The notes below the pieces were generated by a model. That model did not search any database. It was not told the origin of the DNA and saw nothing but the letters and a program-made list of their open reading frames with translations. From Holophagales bacterium (lineage in GTDB: Bacteria > Acidobacteriota > Thermoanaerobaculia > Multivoradales > Multivoraceae): a stretch of 36,710 nt of DNA. Below are positions 16,292-24,568 of this stretch, in pieces (positions within the stretch are counted from its first letter, which is position 1; each line of letters opens with the position of its first letter). The DNA is taken from positions 37,548 through 74,257 of the forward strand of contig VXUF01000078.1 of assembly GCA_009837085.1 (NCBI GenBank). Reading direction: 5' to 3'. The translations under genes and the position numbers were made by a program.

Positions 16292-18739
16292 CTACCTCGT
16301 CCTGAAGAGATCGCTGTTCGCAACCTCGTGAATCATCGTCCTGAACGGGAACCCGTCGTCGCTCAACTTCGCCACGACGTCCTCGACGCCGTCCCGGTCC
16401 GCGAACTCGATCTCGGCGCCGGTCGAGTAGACGAGAAGCTGGGACACGAGATGACGCGCCACCTGCTCCACGTCCCTGCTGAGCAACGCCTTGTACTCCT
16501 CGATCCCGGCGAAGGGCTCGCCGTCGGCCGTCACGCCCGAGGCGTCGACCGGCGGCCCCTGCTTGTAGGGCATGGGATAGACGAATCCGTCCGGAGTCGT
16601 GCCTTCACCGCCCGCCGCCCGGTAGTGGGTGCGCAAGCCGCCGATCACATCGAAGGACTCGAGCGCGAAGCCCGGCGGGTCGATCATCCGGTGGCAACTG
16701 TTGCAGACGGGCTCGTTGCGGTGCTTCGCCAACTGCTCCCGGACCGTGGTGGCGCCGCGAGTATCCGGCTCCAGGGCTTCGACGCTCTCGGGGGGAGGCG
16801 GCGCGGGCTGACCGAGCAGGTTCGCCAGCACGAAGTTGCCGCGCGGTATCGGCGAGGTGATCGTGCCGTTGGCGGTGATCTTGTGGATGCTCGCCTGGGT
16901 GATCAGACCGCCGCGGACACTGTCCGGAGGCAGCGTCACTTTGCGCATGTACTGGCCTTCGACGCCAAGCACGCCGTAATGCTCGGCGAGCCGGCGGTTG
17001 AGGAACGTGAAGTCGGCGTCGATCAGGTTGCCCACGCTGTGGTCCCCGGCGACCAGCTCGGCCAGGAACAGCTGCGTCTCCTCGGCCATCGCCTGGCCCA
17101 GTCGATCGTCGTACTCGGGATAGAGCCCCGAGTCCGGGTTCGTCGCCTTCATCTCATAGAGCCGGAACGCCTGGCCCGCGAAATCGCGGACGAACCGTTC
17201 CGACCTGGGATCGTCGAGCATCCGCTCGACGTGAGCCGCGAAGACCTTCGGATCGGACAGGCTGCCGTCGTCCGCGCTGGCGAGCAGCGCATCGTCCGGC
17301 AGACTCCGCCAGAGGAAGTAGGAAAGACGGGACGCCAGCGCGTGATCGTCCAGCCGACCCGGATCGCCCGTCTGGAACAGGAAGGGCGGCGCGCTGAGAA
17401 TGGCGCGCAGCGGAATGCGCACCGCTTCGATGAAGGGCCGGCCCTCCTCGAGAAGCGGCCGGGCCAGACTCGCGTAGGCCTCGAGCTCATCCTCGGCGAG
17501 CGGACGCCGGAAAGCCCGCGGCCCGAATGCGGCGACGACGTCGACCACGTGCTCGTACGGCGTCTTGGTGAGGACGACCTCGCCCACATCATCGAAGTCC
17601 ACGCCAACCAGCAGCTTCCGGACGCTCGGGGGCGGCCAGGAATCGAACAGCGGGCCCTCGATCGTCAGCGAGCGGAGCGCGATCCCCTCGCCCTTGTAGT
17701 TCTCGACGTTCTTGTCCGGGGGGTAGTAGTCGAAGTACTCGCCCGGCGGAGGGTCGGCCTCGGCAATCGACGGGGCGAGGAGGTCGCCCGGCCGGAGGAA
17801 GGTCTCGAACTCCACCGTCCGCGGGTCCTCGCCGACCAGATCCCAGTAGGCCAGCAGTTCGTCGAGGGAGGCGGCGGCCGCCTGCTTCGACCCCCGGTAG
17901 ACGGTCAGCGTCAACGGACCTCGGGGCTGATACGGCCAGCCCTCGATCGTCGCCCGATAGCGACCGGCGTAGGGGACGTGGTAGTCCTCGGTCTCGCTGT
18001 GCATCAGGTACGTCGAGCCGCCGTCGACGAACATGACCGCCGCGTCGTCCAGCATCTTGGTGATCCCGCCACCCAGGATCTCCGCCTTGCTCATGAACGT
18101 GAGGTACTGCGAATCGCCGTAGGCGATCTCGCGACGCCCGGTGGCCGGCCGGGGACCGATCTTGATCGCCTCGTCGAGCGCCAGATCCGCCACTTCGAGA
18201 TAGCTGCGGACATGCAGGGGCGACATGCTCTGATTCGCCGCGACGGTGTCGAAACCGCCCGAGTCGGCCTCGGCCGGCAGCGACCGGCTCAGTTCCGTCG
18301 CTACCGCTTCGTCGATCTGGAGCAGATCCTGGATCGTGTAGGCGTACTCGAGCCGCGTCAGGCGCCGCAACGGCACACGCTGGCCTCCGCGGGCAGCCAG
18401 ATTCGCCTCCACCAGAGCACCCTTGAGCGACGCCAGCGCCGCCTCGATCAGCGCCGCCTCAGGCTTCGGCGCCTCGGGCGGCGGCATCTCGCCGTTCTTC
18501 AGCCGGTCGTGAATGCGCTGCCAGGTACGGAACGTCTTCGCGTCCGTCAGGTCATGGCTCAGGCGGGTGATGCTGAGCGGCGTCGCGGTCCGGTTTCCGT
18601 GACAGCGGACGCAGGAACGGTCCACGAGCGGCGCGACATTCTCGAAGAACCCGGCACCCTCCGAGGTCTCCTGCCCTGCGAGGGCCGGCACGAGCAACGC
18701 GAACGGCAACATCGCAACCGCGATGCGATTCTGCTTCAT
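16292..18739 (-). CDS. PSD-type dihaem cytochrome (DUF1587-DUF1595-DUF1592-DUF1588-DUF1585)
   Basis: This 815-residue secreted protein has a signal peptide (residues 1-22) and a first c-type haem site, CVRCH (43-47), in a Planctomycete-type cytochrome domain. The PSD domains follow in the usual order: DUF1587 near RLTRLEYAYTIQDLL, then DUF1595, DUF1592 with ASRLSYFLWRSLPDDALL, and DUF1588 with ITANGTITSPIPRGNFVLANLLGQ. The second haem site CNSCHRMIDPPGFALE (from 679) precedes the C-terminal DUF1585 (VARHLVSQLLVYSTGAEIE). The ATG at 18739 is chosen over the longer open frame to 18859 because it begins the signal peptide and follows GGGGAAGAGGG. It is co-transcribed with the DUF1552 gene. The family is abundant in Planctomycetes and Acidobacteria and its reaction is unknown. 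Confidence 0.92.
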   Translation of the reverse strand: MKQNRIAVAMLPFALLVPALAGQETSEGAGFFENVAPLVDRSCVRCHGNRTATPLSITRLSHDLTDAKTFRTWQRIHDRLKNGEMPPPEAPKPEAALIEAALASLKGALVEANLAARGGQRVPLRRLTRLEYAYTIQDLLQIDEAVATELSRSLPAEADSGGFDTVAANQSMSPLHVRSYLEVADLALDEAIKIGPRPATGRREIAYGDSQYLTFMSKAEILGGGITKMLDDAAVMFVDGGSTYLMHSETEDYHVPYAGRYRATIEGWPYQPRGPLTLTVYRGSKQAAAASLDELLAYWDLVGEDPRTVEFETFLRPGDLLAPSIAEADPPPGEYFDYYPPDKNVENYKGEGIALRSLTIEGPLFDSWPPPSVRKLLVGVDFDDVGEVVLTKTPYEHVVDVVAAFGPRAFRRPLAEDELEAYASLARPLLEEGRPFIEAVRIPLRAILSAPPFLFQTGDPGRLDDHALASRLSYFLWRSLPDDALLASADDGSLSDPKVFAAHVERMLDDPRSERFVRDFAGQAFRLYEMKATNPDSGLYPEYDDRLGQAMAEETQLFLAELVAGDHSVGNLIDADFTFLNRRLAEHYGVLGVEGQYMRKVTLPPDSVRGGLITQASIHKITANGTITSPIPRGNFVLANLLGQPAPPPPESVEALEPDTRGATTVREQLAKHRNEPVCNSCHRMIDPPGFALESFDVIGGLRTHYRAAGGEGTTPDGFVYPMPYKQGPPVDASGVTADGEPFAGIEEYKALLSRDVEQVARHLVSQLLVYSTGAEIEFADRDGVEDVVAKLSDDGFPFRTMIHEVANSDLFRTR

Positions 18740-18821
18740 CCCTCTTCCCCTTCGGACGCCGCTAATCGGGCTGGCTGGATCTCGCCTCGGAACTTGTAAC
18801 ACCCTACCATCTTTGGCCACC

Positions 18822-20234
18822 TCAGCCGTCGCCCTGGAGCGGCAAAACCGCCCCGACATGGTCCCGGATCCACCTGGCGTCGAACCACTCCAGGGGATTG
18901 ACCGGAAGGCCGCCCAGGAGCACGGCGAAGTGCAGGTGATCGCCGCCGGCGAGCCCGGTCTGGCCGCTGAGCCCCAGTCGCTGACCGGCCTCGACCTCCT
19001 GGCCCGCCTCCACGTCGATCCGGGACAGGTGCGAGTACAGGGTCTGCAGGCCGTAGCCGTGATCGACGATCACGGTGTTGCCATAGATGCCGAAGTACTC
19101 CGTCAGCACGACAACACCGGAGTTGGCGGCCGGAACGTCGTCCTGGACCCGCGAGGCGAGATCGAAGCCGAGGTGGTCCTGCGTGTCGACGACCCGGCCC
19201 TCGTAGAGGTACTGCCGGCGCGTCGCGAACTGGTCCATGACCTGTGTGTTCCTCATCTGCCTGAAGGGTCCGCTCCAGAGCTGACGCGGCGCCGAGTCGG
19301 CCGCGATCGCGACCATGCGTTCGGCGTTCAACCGCCGCAGCTCCCCGTTCAGCATGAGGTAGTTGTCGAGCAGACTGCCCCGATCCTCGAGTTCCGGCGT
19401 CCGGGACATGATCGCCGGCACCACGCGTGCCATGAAGCCGTCGCTGAGCCGGATGGTCGAGGACCGGAGCGGCGACGGCTCTACCTCACCGAGGAACCGC
19501 ACGGTCGCCTCGTTGCCGAGTTCATCGCGCGCGACCAGCCGGAAGGGCGATGGATCGGCACTGTCGTAGGGCACGCCAAAGAGCGCGAACCGCTCCTGGG
19601 GGCCTCCGCCCGGGAGTGGGTGGCCGGGGAACCGGTAAGACCCGACCTCGACCCCACTGTCCACCGCGCTGTCGCCGACGAGATAGCGCAGGACGCCACT
19701 GCCCGACTGCGTCGGCGTCGCCGTCACCCGCACCGCACTGAGATCCGGCGGCCGGAACCGAACCGGCAGCGTGAGTTCGGCCACCCTCGGTCCCGGCCGG
19801 CGCAGCAAGGTCCCGGGGCGCTCGACCGTGACCCGCACCGTGGCCTCGCCCTCGACCAGACCCGGCGTCGACTCCCTGCCCACGGAGATCTCGAGCGTCG
19901 CTTCGCCGACAGGCTCGCCGCCGAGCGAGAACGGCCCGGGCGGCCGGTGGCTCCTCTCCTCGAGCAGCACCGACTCCCCGCCCTGAATCAGCTCCACCCG
20001 GATCGAACCGATCCCGCGGCCACCGGCCTCCGCTACCGACGTGACGACAGTCCTGGGGCCGATGCCCGGCAGGTCGGACCTGATCGTGACGACGGGTTCC
20101 GGCCCGACGCGAATCCACAGCGCGGCGCCGGCGGCGACCAGGATCGCAGCGAAGATCGCTGCGATCGCCGCCCAGGGCAGCCGGCGACGCCGGCTCGGTT
20201 CCAGGCGAACAGCTTCCCTTCCCGAAAGCGCCAA
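18822..20234 (-). CDS. Membrane-anchored M23 family metallopeptidase
   Basis: This 470-residue protein has an N-terminal membrane anchor (about residues 20-42), a long beta-rich periplasmic region, and a C-terminal LytM/M23 peptidase domain. Zinc ligands are His354 and Asp358 (HLGFD) and His435 of HLHF. His402 (YSHLS) and His433 complete the active site, so it should be an active endopeptidase cutting peptidoglycan cross-links. NTVIVDHGYGLQTLYSHLS and VEAGQRLGLSGQTG are family hallmarks. The start is a TTG at 20234; no ATG or GTG exists in a suitable place, and GGAG is close upstream. It sits between a VOC gene (14-bp gap) and the PSD cytochrome gene (82-bp gap) on the same strand. Confidence 0.92.
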   Translation of the reverse strand: MALSGREAVRLEPSRRRRLPWAAIAAIFAAILVAAGAALWIRVGPEPVVTIRSDLPGIGPRTVVTSVAEAGGRGIGSIRVELIQGGESVLLEERSHRPPGPFSLGGEPVGEATLEISVGRESTPGLVEGEATVRVTVERPGTLLRRPGPRVAELTLPVRFRPPDLSAVRVTATPTQSGSGVLRYLVGDSAVDSGVEVGSYRFPGHPLPGGGPQERFALFGVPYDSADPSPFRLVARDELGNEATVRFLGEVEPSPLRSSTIRLSDGFMARVVPAIMSRTPELEDRGSLLDNYLMLNGELRRLNAERMVAIAADSAPRQLWSGPFRQMRNTQVMDQFATRRQYLYEGRVVDTQDHLGFDLASRVQDDVPAANSGVVVLTEYFGIYGNTVIVDHGYGLQTLYSHLSRIDVEAGQEVEAGQRLGLSGQTGLAGGDHLHFAVLLGGLPVNPLEWFDARWIRDHVGAVLPLQGDG

Positions 20235-20248
20235 GACTCCGTGGCCCG

Positions 20249-20650
20249 TCAGCCGACCTGAAGCAGCTCGACCCAGTTGCCGTCCGGATCCTCGATCATC
20301 GAGATCTTGATGCCGGGACGGATCTCCCGCGGCGACATGACGACCTTGCGGCCCGCTTCCTCCGCCTGGGCCGTGGCCTCGTCCAGGTTCGAAACCGACA
20401 AGGTCCAGTACCGGTAGCCCGTGGCTCCTCCGATGCCTCCCGGCGGCGCCGCGGCCTCCGGCTGTCTCGACAGCGACACCAGCTTGATCAGGCTCGTGCC
20501 GCAGAGCAGACGGTGCATCGTTCCGCCCGGCATCGGCATCTCGCCCTGGTCCTCGAGTCCCAGAATGTCCCGGTAGAAGTGAAGCGACGCCTCCGCGTCG
20601 CGTACCACGATGCCGAGATCGATCGAGTCCTTCGTCAGTTCTACGCCCAA
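20249..20650 (-). CDS. VOC family (glyoxalase/bleomycin resistance-type) protein
   Basis: This 133-residue protein is of the vicinal oxygen chelate fold. It has the two beta-alpha-beta-beta-beta halves: IDLGIVVRDAEASLHFYRDILGL at the start and YRYWTLSVSNLDEATAQAEEAGRKVV in the second half. It ends IEDPDGNWVELLQVG, where the Glu is the usual metal ligand. The family includes glyoxalase I, dioxygenases, epimerases and antibiotic-binding proteins, and the role is not assignable from sequence. The TTG at 20650 is favoured because GAGGAGGAGG precedes it by 5-6 bases; an upstream in-frame TTG at 20692 would add 14 residues without a ribosome binding site. Confidence 0.87.
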   Translation of the reverse strand: MGVELTKDSIDLGIVVRDAEASLHFYRDILGLEDQGEMPMPGGTMHRLLCGTSLIKLVSLSRQPEAAAPPGGIGGATGYRYWTLSVSNLDEATAQAEEAGRKVVMSPREIRPGIKISMIEDPDGNWVELLQVG

Positions 20651-20655
20651 AGCAG

Positions 20656-20665
20656 CCTCCTCCTC
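20656..20665 (-). promoter_or_regulatory. Strong ribosome binding site deciding the VOC start
   Basis: On the minus strand GAGGAGGAGG lies five bases before the TTG at 20650. It is a much better Shine-Dalgarno match than anything before the longer TTG start at 20692, so it fixes the shorter reading. Confidence 0.6.
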
Positions 20666-20713
20666 GTCGTGGCGGCGGATGTTATCCGCCAACGACCCGC
20701 GGGGAAGCGGCTG

Positions 20714-21349
20714 TCAGGGATCGACTCGCCGGGCTTCTCCCTCCCTCTGGCGTGACACGACACCGCGGAACAGCAGGAGAACGCCCACCGCCATGACGGC
20801 AACCGGCCAGAAGTCGAGGACGTCGTCCACCCAGACGAAGTCCGGGAGGCTCGCGATGACGAGGAATCCGCCGGGTATCAGCGGCCACCAGCGGTTCTGC
20901 CGCTCGTACAGCAGGGAGGCGACATAGATCAGAATGAACCCTAGGCCGAGACCCAGGGCGACGTTGTCGCCGTCGACGAAGGGGCCGGAGTGAAGATCCT
21001 CGAAGGCCAGGCCACCTCCGATCCCCAATAGCAGCGCTCCGGGAATGAGCAACCCGAACGCACGCTTGTACAGGTAGCCCGCGACGAAGACGCCCCCGAT
21101 CAGAATGAACAGCAGGTGCCCATGGGCGCCGCTTTCGAGGCGCTCGAGAAACAGCAGAACGCCGCCCAGCGCGATGAGAGCCAGACCGGCGGCGACCTGA
21201 CCGGCCAGACCGGGGCCGGCGTCTGCGGCCGGCGGCTCCGGCGGTTGCACTGGCGGCTCTGGCGGTTCCGGCGGCCCGGCAGATGTCGACGATTCGGGTG
21301 CGGCGTCTCCAGACGAAGAGGTGTCGTCGTTCATCTCGTCATGCTCCAT
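20714..21349 (-). CDS. LiaI/LiaF-like multi-pass membrane protein with Pro-rich N terminus
   Basis: This 211-residue protein begins with an acidic, Ser/Pro-rich tail of about 45 residues with PPEPPEPP repeats. Five or six membrane helices follow, starting GLAGQVAAGLALIALGGVLLFLE and ending FWPVAVMAVGVLLLFRGVVS. The spacing and the 'LxxGxxLLxxxG' helices resemble the LiaI-LiaF-like transmembrane region (DUF5668 type) found in envelope-stress proteins, but the sensing C-terminal LiaF domain is absent. Start ATG 21349 is preceded by GGGAGGA seven bases upstream; a TTG one codon earlier is less likely. It is the first gene of the minus-strand block that includes the M23 peptidase. No function is established. 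Confidence 0.75.
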   Translation of the reverse strand: MEHDEMNDDTSSSGDAAPESSTSAGPPEPPEPPVQPPEPPAADAGPGLAGQVAAGLALIALGGVLLFLERLESGAHGHLLFILIGGVFVAGYLYKRAFGLLIPGALLLGIGGGLAFEDLHSGPFVDGDNVALGLGLGFILIYVASLLYERQNRWWPLIPGGFLVIASLPDFVWVDDVLDFWPVAVMAVGVLLLFRGVVSRQREGEARRVDP

Positions 21350-21455
21350 CAATCGTTCCTCCCTGTTGCACTCTACGCACGATGAGCCGGCGAGGTTCCA
21401 TCTACTTCGCTATCCACCGGAGTCTCCGTCCGCATTCCGCTGGTACGCTAGTTCC

Positions 21456-22175
21456 ATGGCGGTCTTCGAACGGGGCGATACGCGGATCCGGTGGTGGGAA
21501 GCCGGCGAGGGCTTTCCCGTGCTGCTGTTCGCGCCGGGCGGCATGCGTTCGGCTGCCGAAATCTGGGGAACGAGCCCGTTCGACCCGCGCGAGGCACTGT
21601 CGGGGTCGTTCCGGGTCATCTCGATGGACCAGCGCAACGCCGGCGGATCCACCGCGCCGGTAACCCCCGCGGACGGCTGGCATTCGTACACGGAGGATCA
21701 CCTCGCGCTGCTCGATCACCTGGGCATCGAGCGATGTCACCTGATGGGCGGCTGCATCGGCTCCTCCTACTGCCTCGGCGTCCTCCAGGCCGACGCATCC
21801 CGGGTCGGTGCCGCCGTGCTCCAGAACCCGATCGGCCATCACGAGAACCAGGATCTGTTCTACGCCATGTTCGACACCTGGGCCGACGCTCTCCTCGAAC
21901 ATCGAGACGACGTGAAGCCGGAGGCGCTGCCCCCCTTCCGCGAGCGGATGTACGGCGGCGACTTCACGTTTAACGTCGGCCGCGACTTCGTGGCCGGGAT
22001 CGAGACGCCGCTCCTGATCCTGGCCGGCGACGACGCCTACCATCCCCGGCCGATCGCCGAGGAGATCGCCGCCCTTGCTCCCAACAACGAGATGATCCTT
22101 GACTGGAAGAGCGAAGAGGCGGCGGCCGCCGCGGCAGCCGAGGTAAGGGCCTTCCTGGAGCGGCACACCCCGTAA
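21456..22175 (+). CDS. Alpha/beta hydrolase with Cys in the nucleophile elbow
   Basis: This 239-residue protein shows the alpha/beta hydrolase fold: FPVLLFAPGG (oxyanion strand), SFRVISMDQRNAGGST, YTEDHLALLDHLGIERCHLMGG and the C-terminal LLILAGDDAYHP. The elbow reads GGCIGS (Cys100 in G-x-C-x-G) instead of G-x-S-x-G. The acid could be Asp192 or Asp193. After the last strand (EMILDW), where the catalytic His normally lies, the sequence continues KSEEAAAAAAAE without a His. It may therefore be a thiol hydrolase of unusual geometry, an acyl-binding protein or an inactive relative. The ATG at 21456 suits the fold; the longer open frame to 21321 crosses the divergent promoter region. The VWFA gene follows by 18 bp. 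Confidence 0.85.
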   Translation: MAVFERGDTRIRWWEAGEGFPVLLFAPGGMRSAAEIWGTSPFDPREALSGSFRVISMDQRNAGGSTAPVTPADGWHSYTEDHLALLDHLGIERCHLMGGCIGSSYCLGVLQADASRVGAAVLQNPIGHHENQDLFYAMFDTWADALLEHRDDVKPEALPPFRERMYGGDFTFNVGRDFVAGIETPLLILAGDDAYHPRPIAEEIAALAPNNEMILDWKSEEAAAAAAAEVRAFLERHTP

Positions 22176-22193
22176 GCCATTCTGAGAGACAAC

Positions 22194-23993
22194 ATGATGA
22201 TCGGAGCGATTCTGCTCGGCGCAGTGCTGGCACTCGGAACCCCGCCGGGCCCGACGATGGCCGCCGAGGCCGGGCAGGAGGTCCCGCTCGGCCGGGGCGT
22301 CGGCGAACTGAGCGACGTGGTCGAGGTGACCGTGGTCAATGTGGACGTCGTCGCGACCGACCGCAACGGACGTCCGGCGGATGACCTGTCGCGCCAGAAC
22401 TTCCGCGTTTTCGACAACGGCGCGCCGGTCGAACTCAGCTACTTCAGCCGCGGCGGCGGCGGCGGCGACCCGGACCCGGAGCTCGTGCATGAGCCGCTGT
22501 CGATTGCTTTCTTCTTCGACAACACGCATCTCTCCGTCGCCAGCCGCTCCGCGGTCATGGACCAGATCAAGGACTTCGCCCGCGGCCAACTGGAAGCCGA
22601 AGACCGTGACGTTCCCGTCTACGCGATGGTGGTCGCCTACGATGGCGAGCTGAGGTTGCTGCAGGACCTGACGACGGACTACATCGCCCTCGCCCAGGGG
22701 CTGAATCGAGCCGAAGCCGCGCACCAGGTCTTCACGGAAGCTCAGGGCCTCAAGCGCAGGTCCCAGGAGAGCTTCCTGCAGTTGATGGACCAACTGAACG
22801 CGCGGCGGCAGGAGTCGGCCGGCAGCATCGGCGCTCTGCGCGCGACGCTTGCCGAGCTCCTCGCCTACGCCCGCGTCGTGCATCAGGACAGCGCCCGCAC
22901 CGCCGACGCGATCGAAGAGGTCGTCGACTCGCTGGCTCTGGTTCCCGGACGCAAGGCCTTCTTCCTGATCAGCGACGGCTTTGCGGCGCGGCCGTTCGAC
23001 CGCCTCCTCCAGAACGTACAGAAACGGGTGGCCGGTCGCCGGGAAGAAACCGGCATCGAGTTGATGCAGAGCCGCGAAGTCGACGGGCCGGAGGGTTTCG
23101 ACGCACCGAACAACCTCTACACCAGGAACTCGAACATCCAGGGCACCGCGGCCCTCTCGGCCACCTCCTTCCAGCAACACCTGTCCGCTTTCGACCTCAG
23201 TGACCGGTACGCTGGCCTGGCCGCCCTTGCGAACTCCCACCGCGTCTCCTTCTACTCCTTCAAGCCACCTGAGGTCGAGGTCGCGGCGGCGGCACTGTCC
23301 GAGCGCGTATCGGACCAGCAGAAGCTCACCTACCTTTCCGACCTCCGCGGCGTACTGAACGGCCTCGCCCACGACACGGGCGGCCGCGCCTGGGTCTCCG
23401 GCCGCAACGTGGCGGCCTTCTTCGACCAGGTGGCGGCGGATCTCCGTTCCTACTACTCGCTCGGCTACATCCTCGACGAGTTCGTGGAGGGCTCGATCCA
23501 CGATGTTCGCATCAGGACCCGGCCGCGGAACCTGCGGCTCCGCCACCGGACGAGCTACGTGGCCCGGTCTCTCCGCGAGCGGCTGGCCGAGCGGACCGTC
23601 GGCGCGCTGCTGCTCGGATGGACCGAGAACCCCCACGGACTCCACATCGACAGCATTCAGTGGGACACCGGCGGCGGCGGTTTCTACGACGTCGACTTCA
23701 CCGTCTCCGTGCCGCTCGACCAGCTCGTCATGATCGAGCAGGCGGGGCAACGCACCGACCAGGTCCGGGTGGTTGCCGTCGTTCTCACCGAGGACGGCGA
23801 GCAGTTGGCGCCGAGCCACATCGTCCTGCCCCTGGCCATCCCCGACCGGGACTGGGCGGAGGCCCAGGACCAGTTCTTCGCCGTCAGCTTCGAGTACCCG
23901 ATCCCGCGCGGCAGCCACCGGGTGGCGATCGGCCTCTGGGACGAGAACGGCGGCAACGGTTCTTACATCAGGAGAGAGTTCAGTGTGCGCTGA
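22194..23993 (+). CDS. Secreted VWFA-related Acidobacterial-domain protein
   Basis: This 599-residue protein has a short signal peptide (about residues 1-24) and a VWFA-like domain. The domain opens with VEVTVVNVDVVATDRNGRPADDLSRQNFRVFDNG, the characteristic start of the 'VWFA-related Acidobacterial domain' (TIGR03436), and ends with SYYSLGYIL. In place of the metal-site DxSxS it reads FFFDNTHLS, so the MIDAS is degenerate. A helical insertion (about residues 165-240) is rich in Gln, Arg and Glu. Residues about 470-599 form a separate beta-sandwich-like C-terminal part. It is probably periplasmic or surface-bound and of unknown function. The last codons overlap the MOSC gene start by 11 bases. 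Confidence 0.85.
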   Translation: MMIGAILLGAVLALGTPPGPTMAAEAGQEVPLGRGVGELSDVVEVTVVNVDVVATDRNGRPADDLSRQNFRVFDNGAPVELSYFSRGGGGGDPDPELVHEPLSIAFFFDNTHLSVASRSAVMDQIKDFARGQLEAEDRDVPVYAMVVAYDGELRLLQDLTTDYIALAQGLNRAEAAHQVFTEAQGLKRRSQESFLQLMDQLNARRQESAGSIGALRATLAELLAYARVVHQDSARTADAIEEVVDSLALVPGRKAFFLISDGFAARPFDRLLQNVQKRVAGRREETGIELMQSREVDGPEGFDAPNNLYTRNSNIQGTAALSATSFQQHLSAFDLSDRYAGLAALANSHRVSFYSFKPPEVEVAAAALSERVSDQQKLTYLSDLRGVLNGLAHDTGGRAWVSGRNVAAFFDQVAADLRSYYSLGYILDEFVEGSIHDVRIRTRPRNLRLRHRTSYVARSLRERLAERTVGALLLGWTENPHGLHIDSIQWDTGGGGFYDVDFTVSVPLDQLVMIEQAGQRTDQVRVVAVVLTEDGEQLAPSHIVLPLAIPDRDWAEAQDQFFAVSFEYPIPRGSHRVAIGLWDENGGNGSYIRREFSVR

Positions 23994-24564
23994 CCTTGAA
24001 ACCACCCCCGAGCCCGCTCACCTGACCGAGGCGGATCTGAAAGCCGGCTTCGGCCACGTCCTGGCCTCGCCCTCCGACGGCGGCACGCTCGAGTTGATCG
24101 TCCGGCGGCCCGGCGTCAATCGGCGCGAGACCCTCGATGAGGGGCGGCTCACCACCGAGGAGGGCCTCGAGGGGGACTCCTGGAAGGCCCGTCGCGGCTA
24201 CTCCCTTCCCGACGGCTCACCCGATCCCGACGCGCAGATCACTCTGACCAACGCCCGATTCGCCGAGTTGATCGCGGGGACCCGCGACCGGTGGCCGCTC
24301 GCAGGCGACCAGCTCTACGTCGACCTCGACCTGAGCGAGAGCAACCTGCCGCCGGGTACCCGCCTCCGCATAGGCGGCGCGACCATCGAAGTCACCGCCC
24401 TCCCCCACACCGGCTGCAGCAAGTACCGGCAGCGCTTCGGTCTGGAGGCGCTCAAGTTCACCGCCACACCCGAGGGCAGGTCGCGGCACCTGCGCGGCAT
24501 CTACGCCCGAGTCACCGAACCGGGAACAGTGCGCGTCGGCGACACGATCCGAAAGGTCGACTAG
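23983..24564 (+). CDS. MOSC domain-containing protein
   Basis: This 193-residue protein matches the MOSC beta-barrel, a sulfur-carrier domain related to the C-terminal part of molybdenum cofactor sulfurase. The key Cys145 is in LPHTGCSKYRQRFG, the expected place for the sulfur-carrying cysteine. RRETLDEGRLTTEEGLEGDSW and LAGDQLYVDLDLSESNLPPGT are family-typical. It lacks the PLP-dependent and N-terminal MOSC_N parts of full sulfurases. The GTG start at 23983 lies inside the preceding gene and is preceded by GGAGAGAG, giving translational coupling. A rhodanese gene follows after 4 bp, which fits a role in sulfur transfer. Confidence 0.9.
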   Translation: MCADLETTPEPAHLTEADLKAGFGHVLASPSDGGTLELIVRRPGVNRRETLDEGRLTTEEGLEGDSWKARRGYSLPDGSPDPDAQITLTNARFAELIAGTRDRWPLAGDQLYVDLDLSESNLPPGTRLRIGGATIEVTALPHTGCSKYRQRFGLEALKFTATPEGRSRHLRGIYARVTEPGTVRVGDTIRKVD

Positions 24565-24568
24565 GGCC

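Noticed and set aside
13099..16323. A 1074-codon minus-strand open frame
   Set aside because: It is a shadow of the kinase, aminotransferase and DUF1552 genes, with Arg/Gly-rich composition and no recognisable domain.
16169..18799. An 876-codon plus-strand open frame opposite the PSD cytochrome
   Set aside because: The minus strand encodes a clear PSD protein with two haem motifs; the opposite frame is an antisense artefact of high GC.
21402..24005. An 867-codon minus-strand open frame
   Set aside because: It lies antisense to the alpha/beta hydrolase and VWFA genes and shows no family features.
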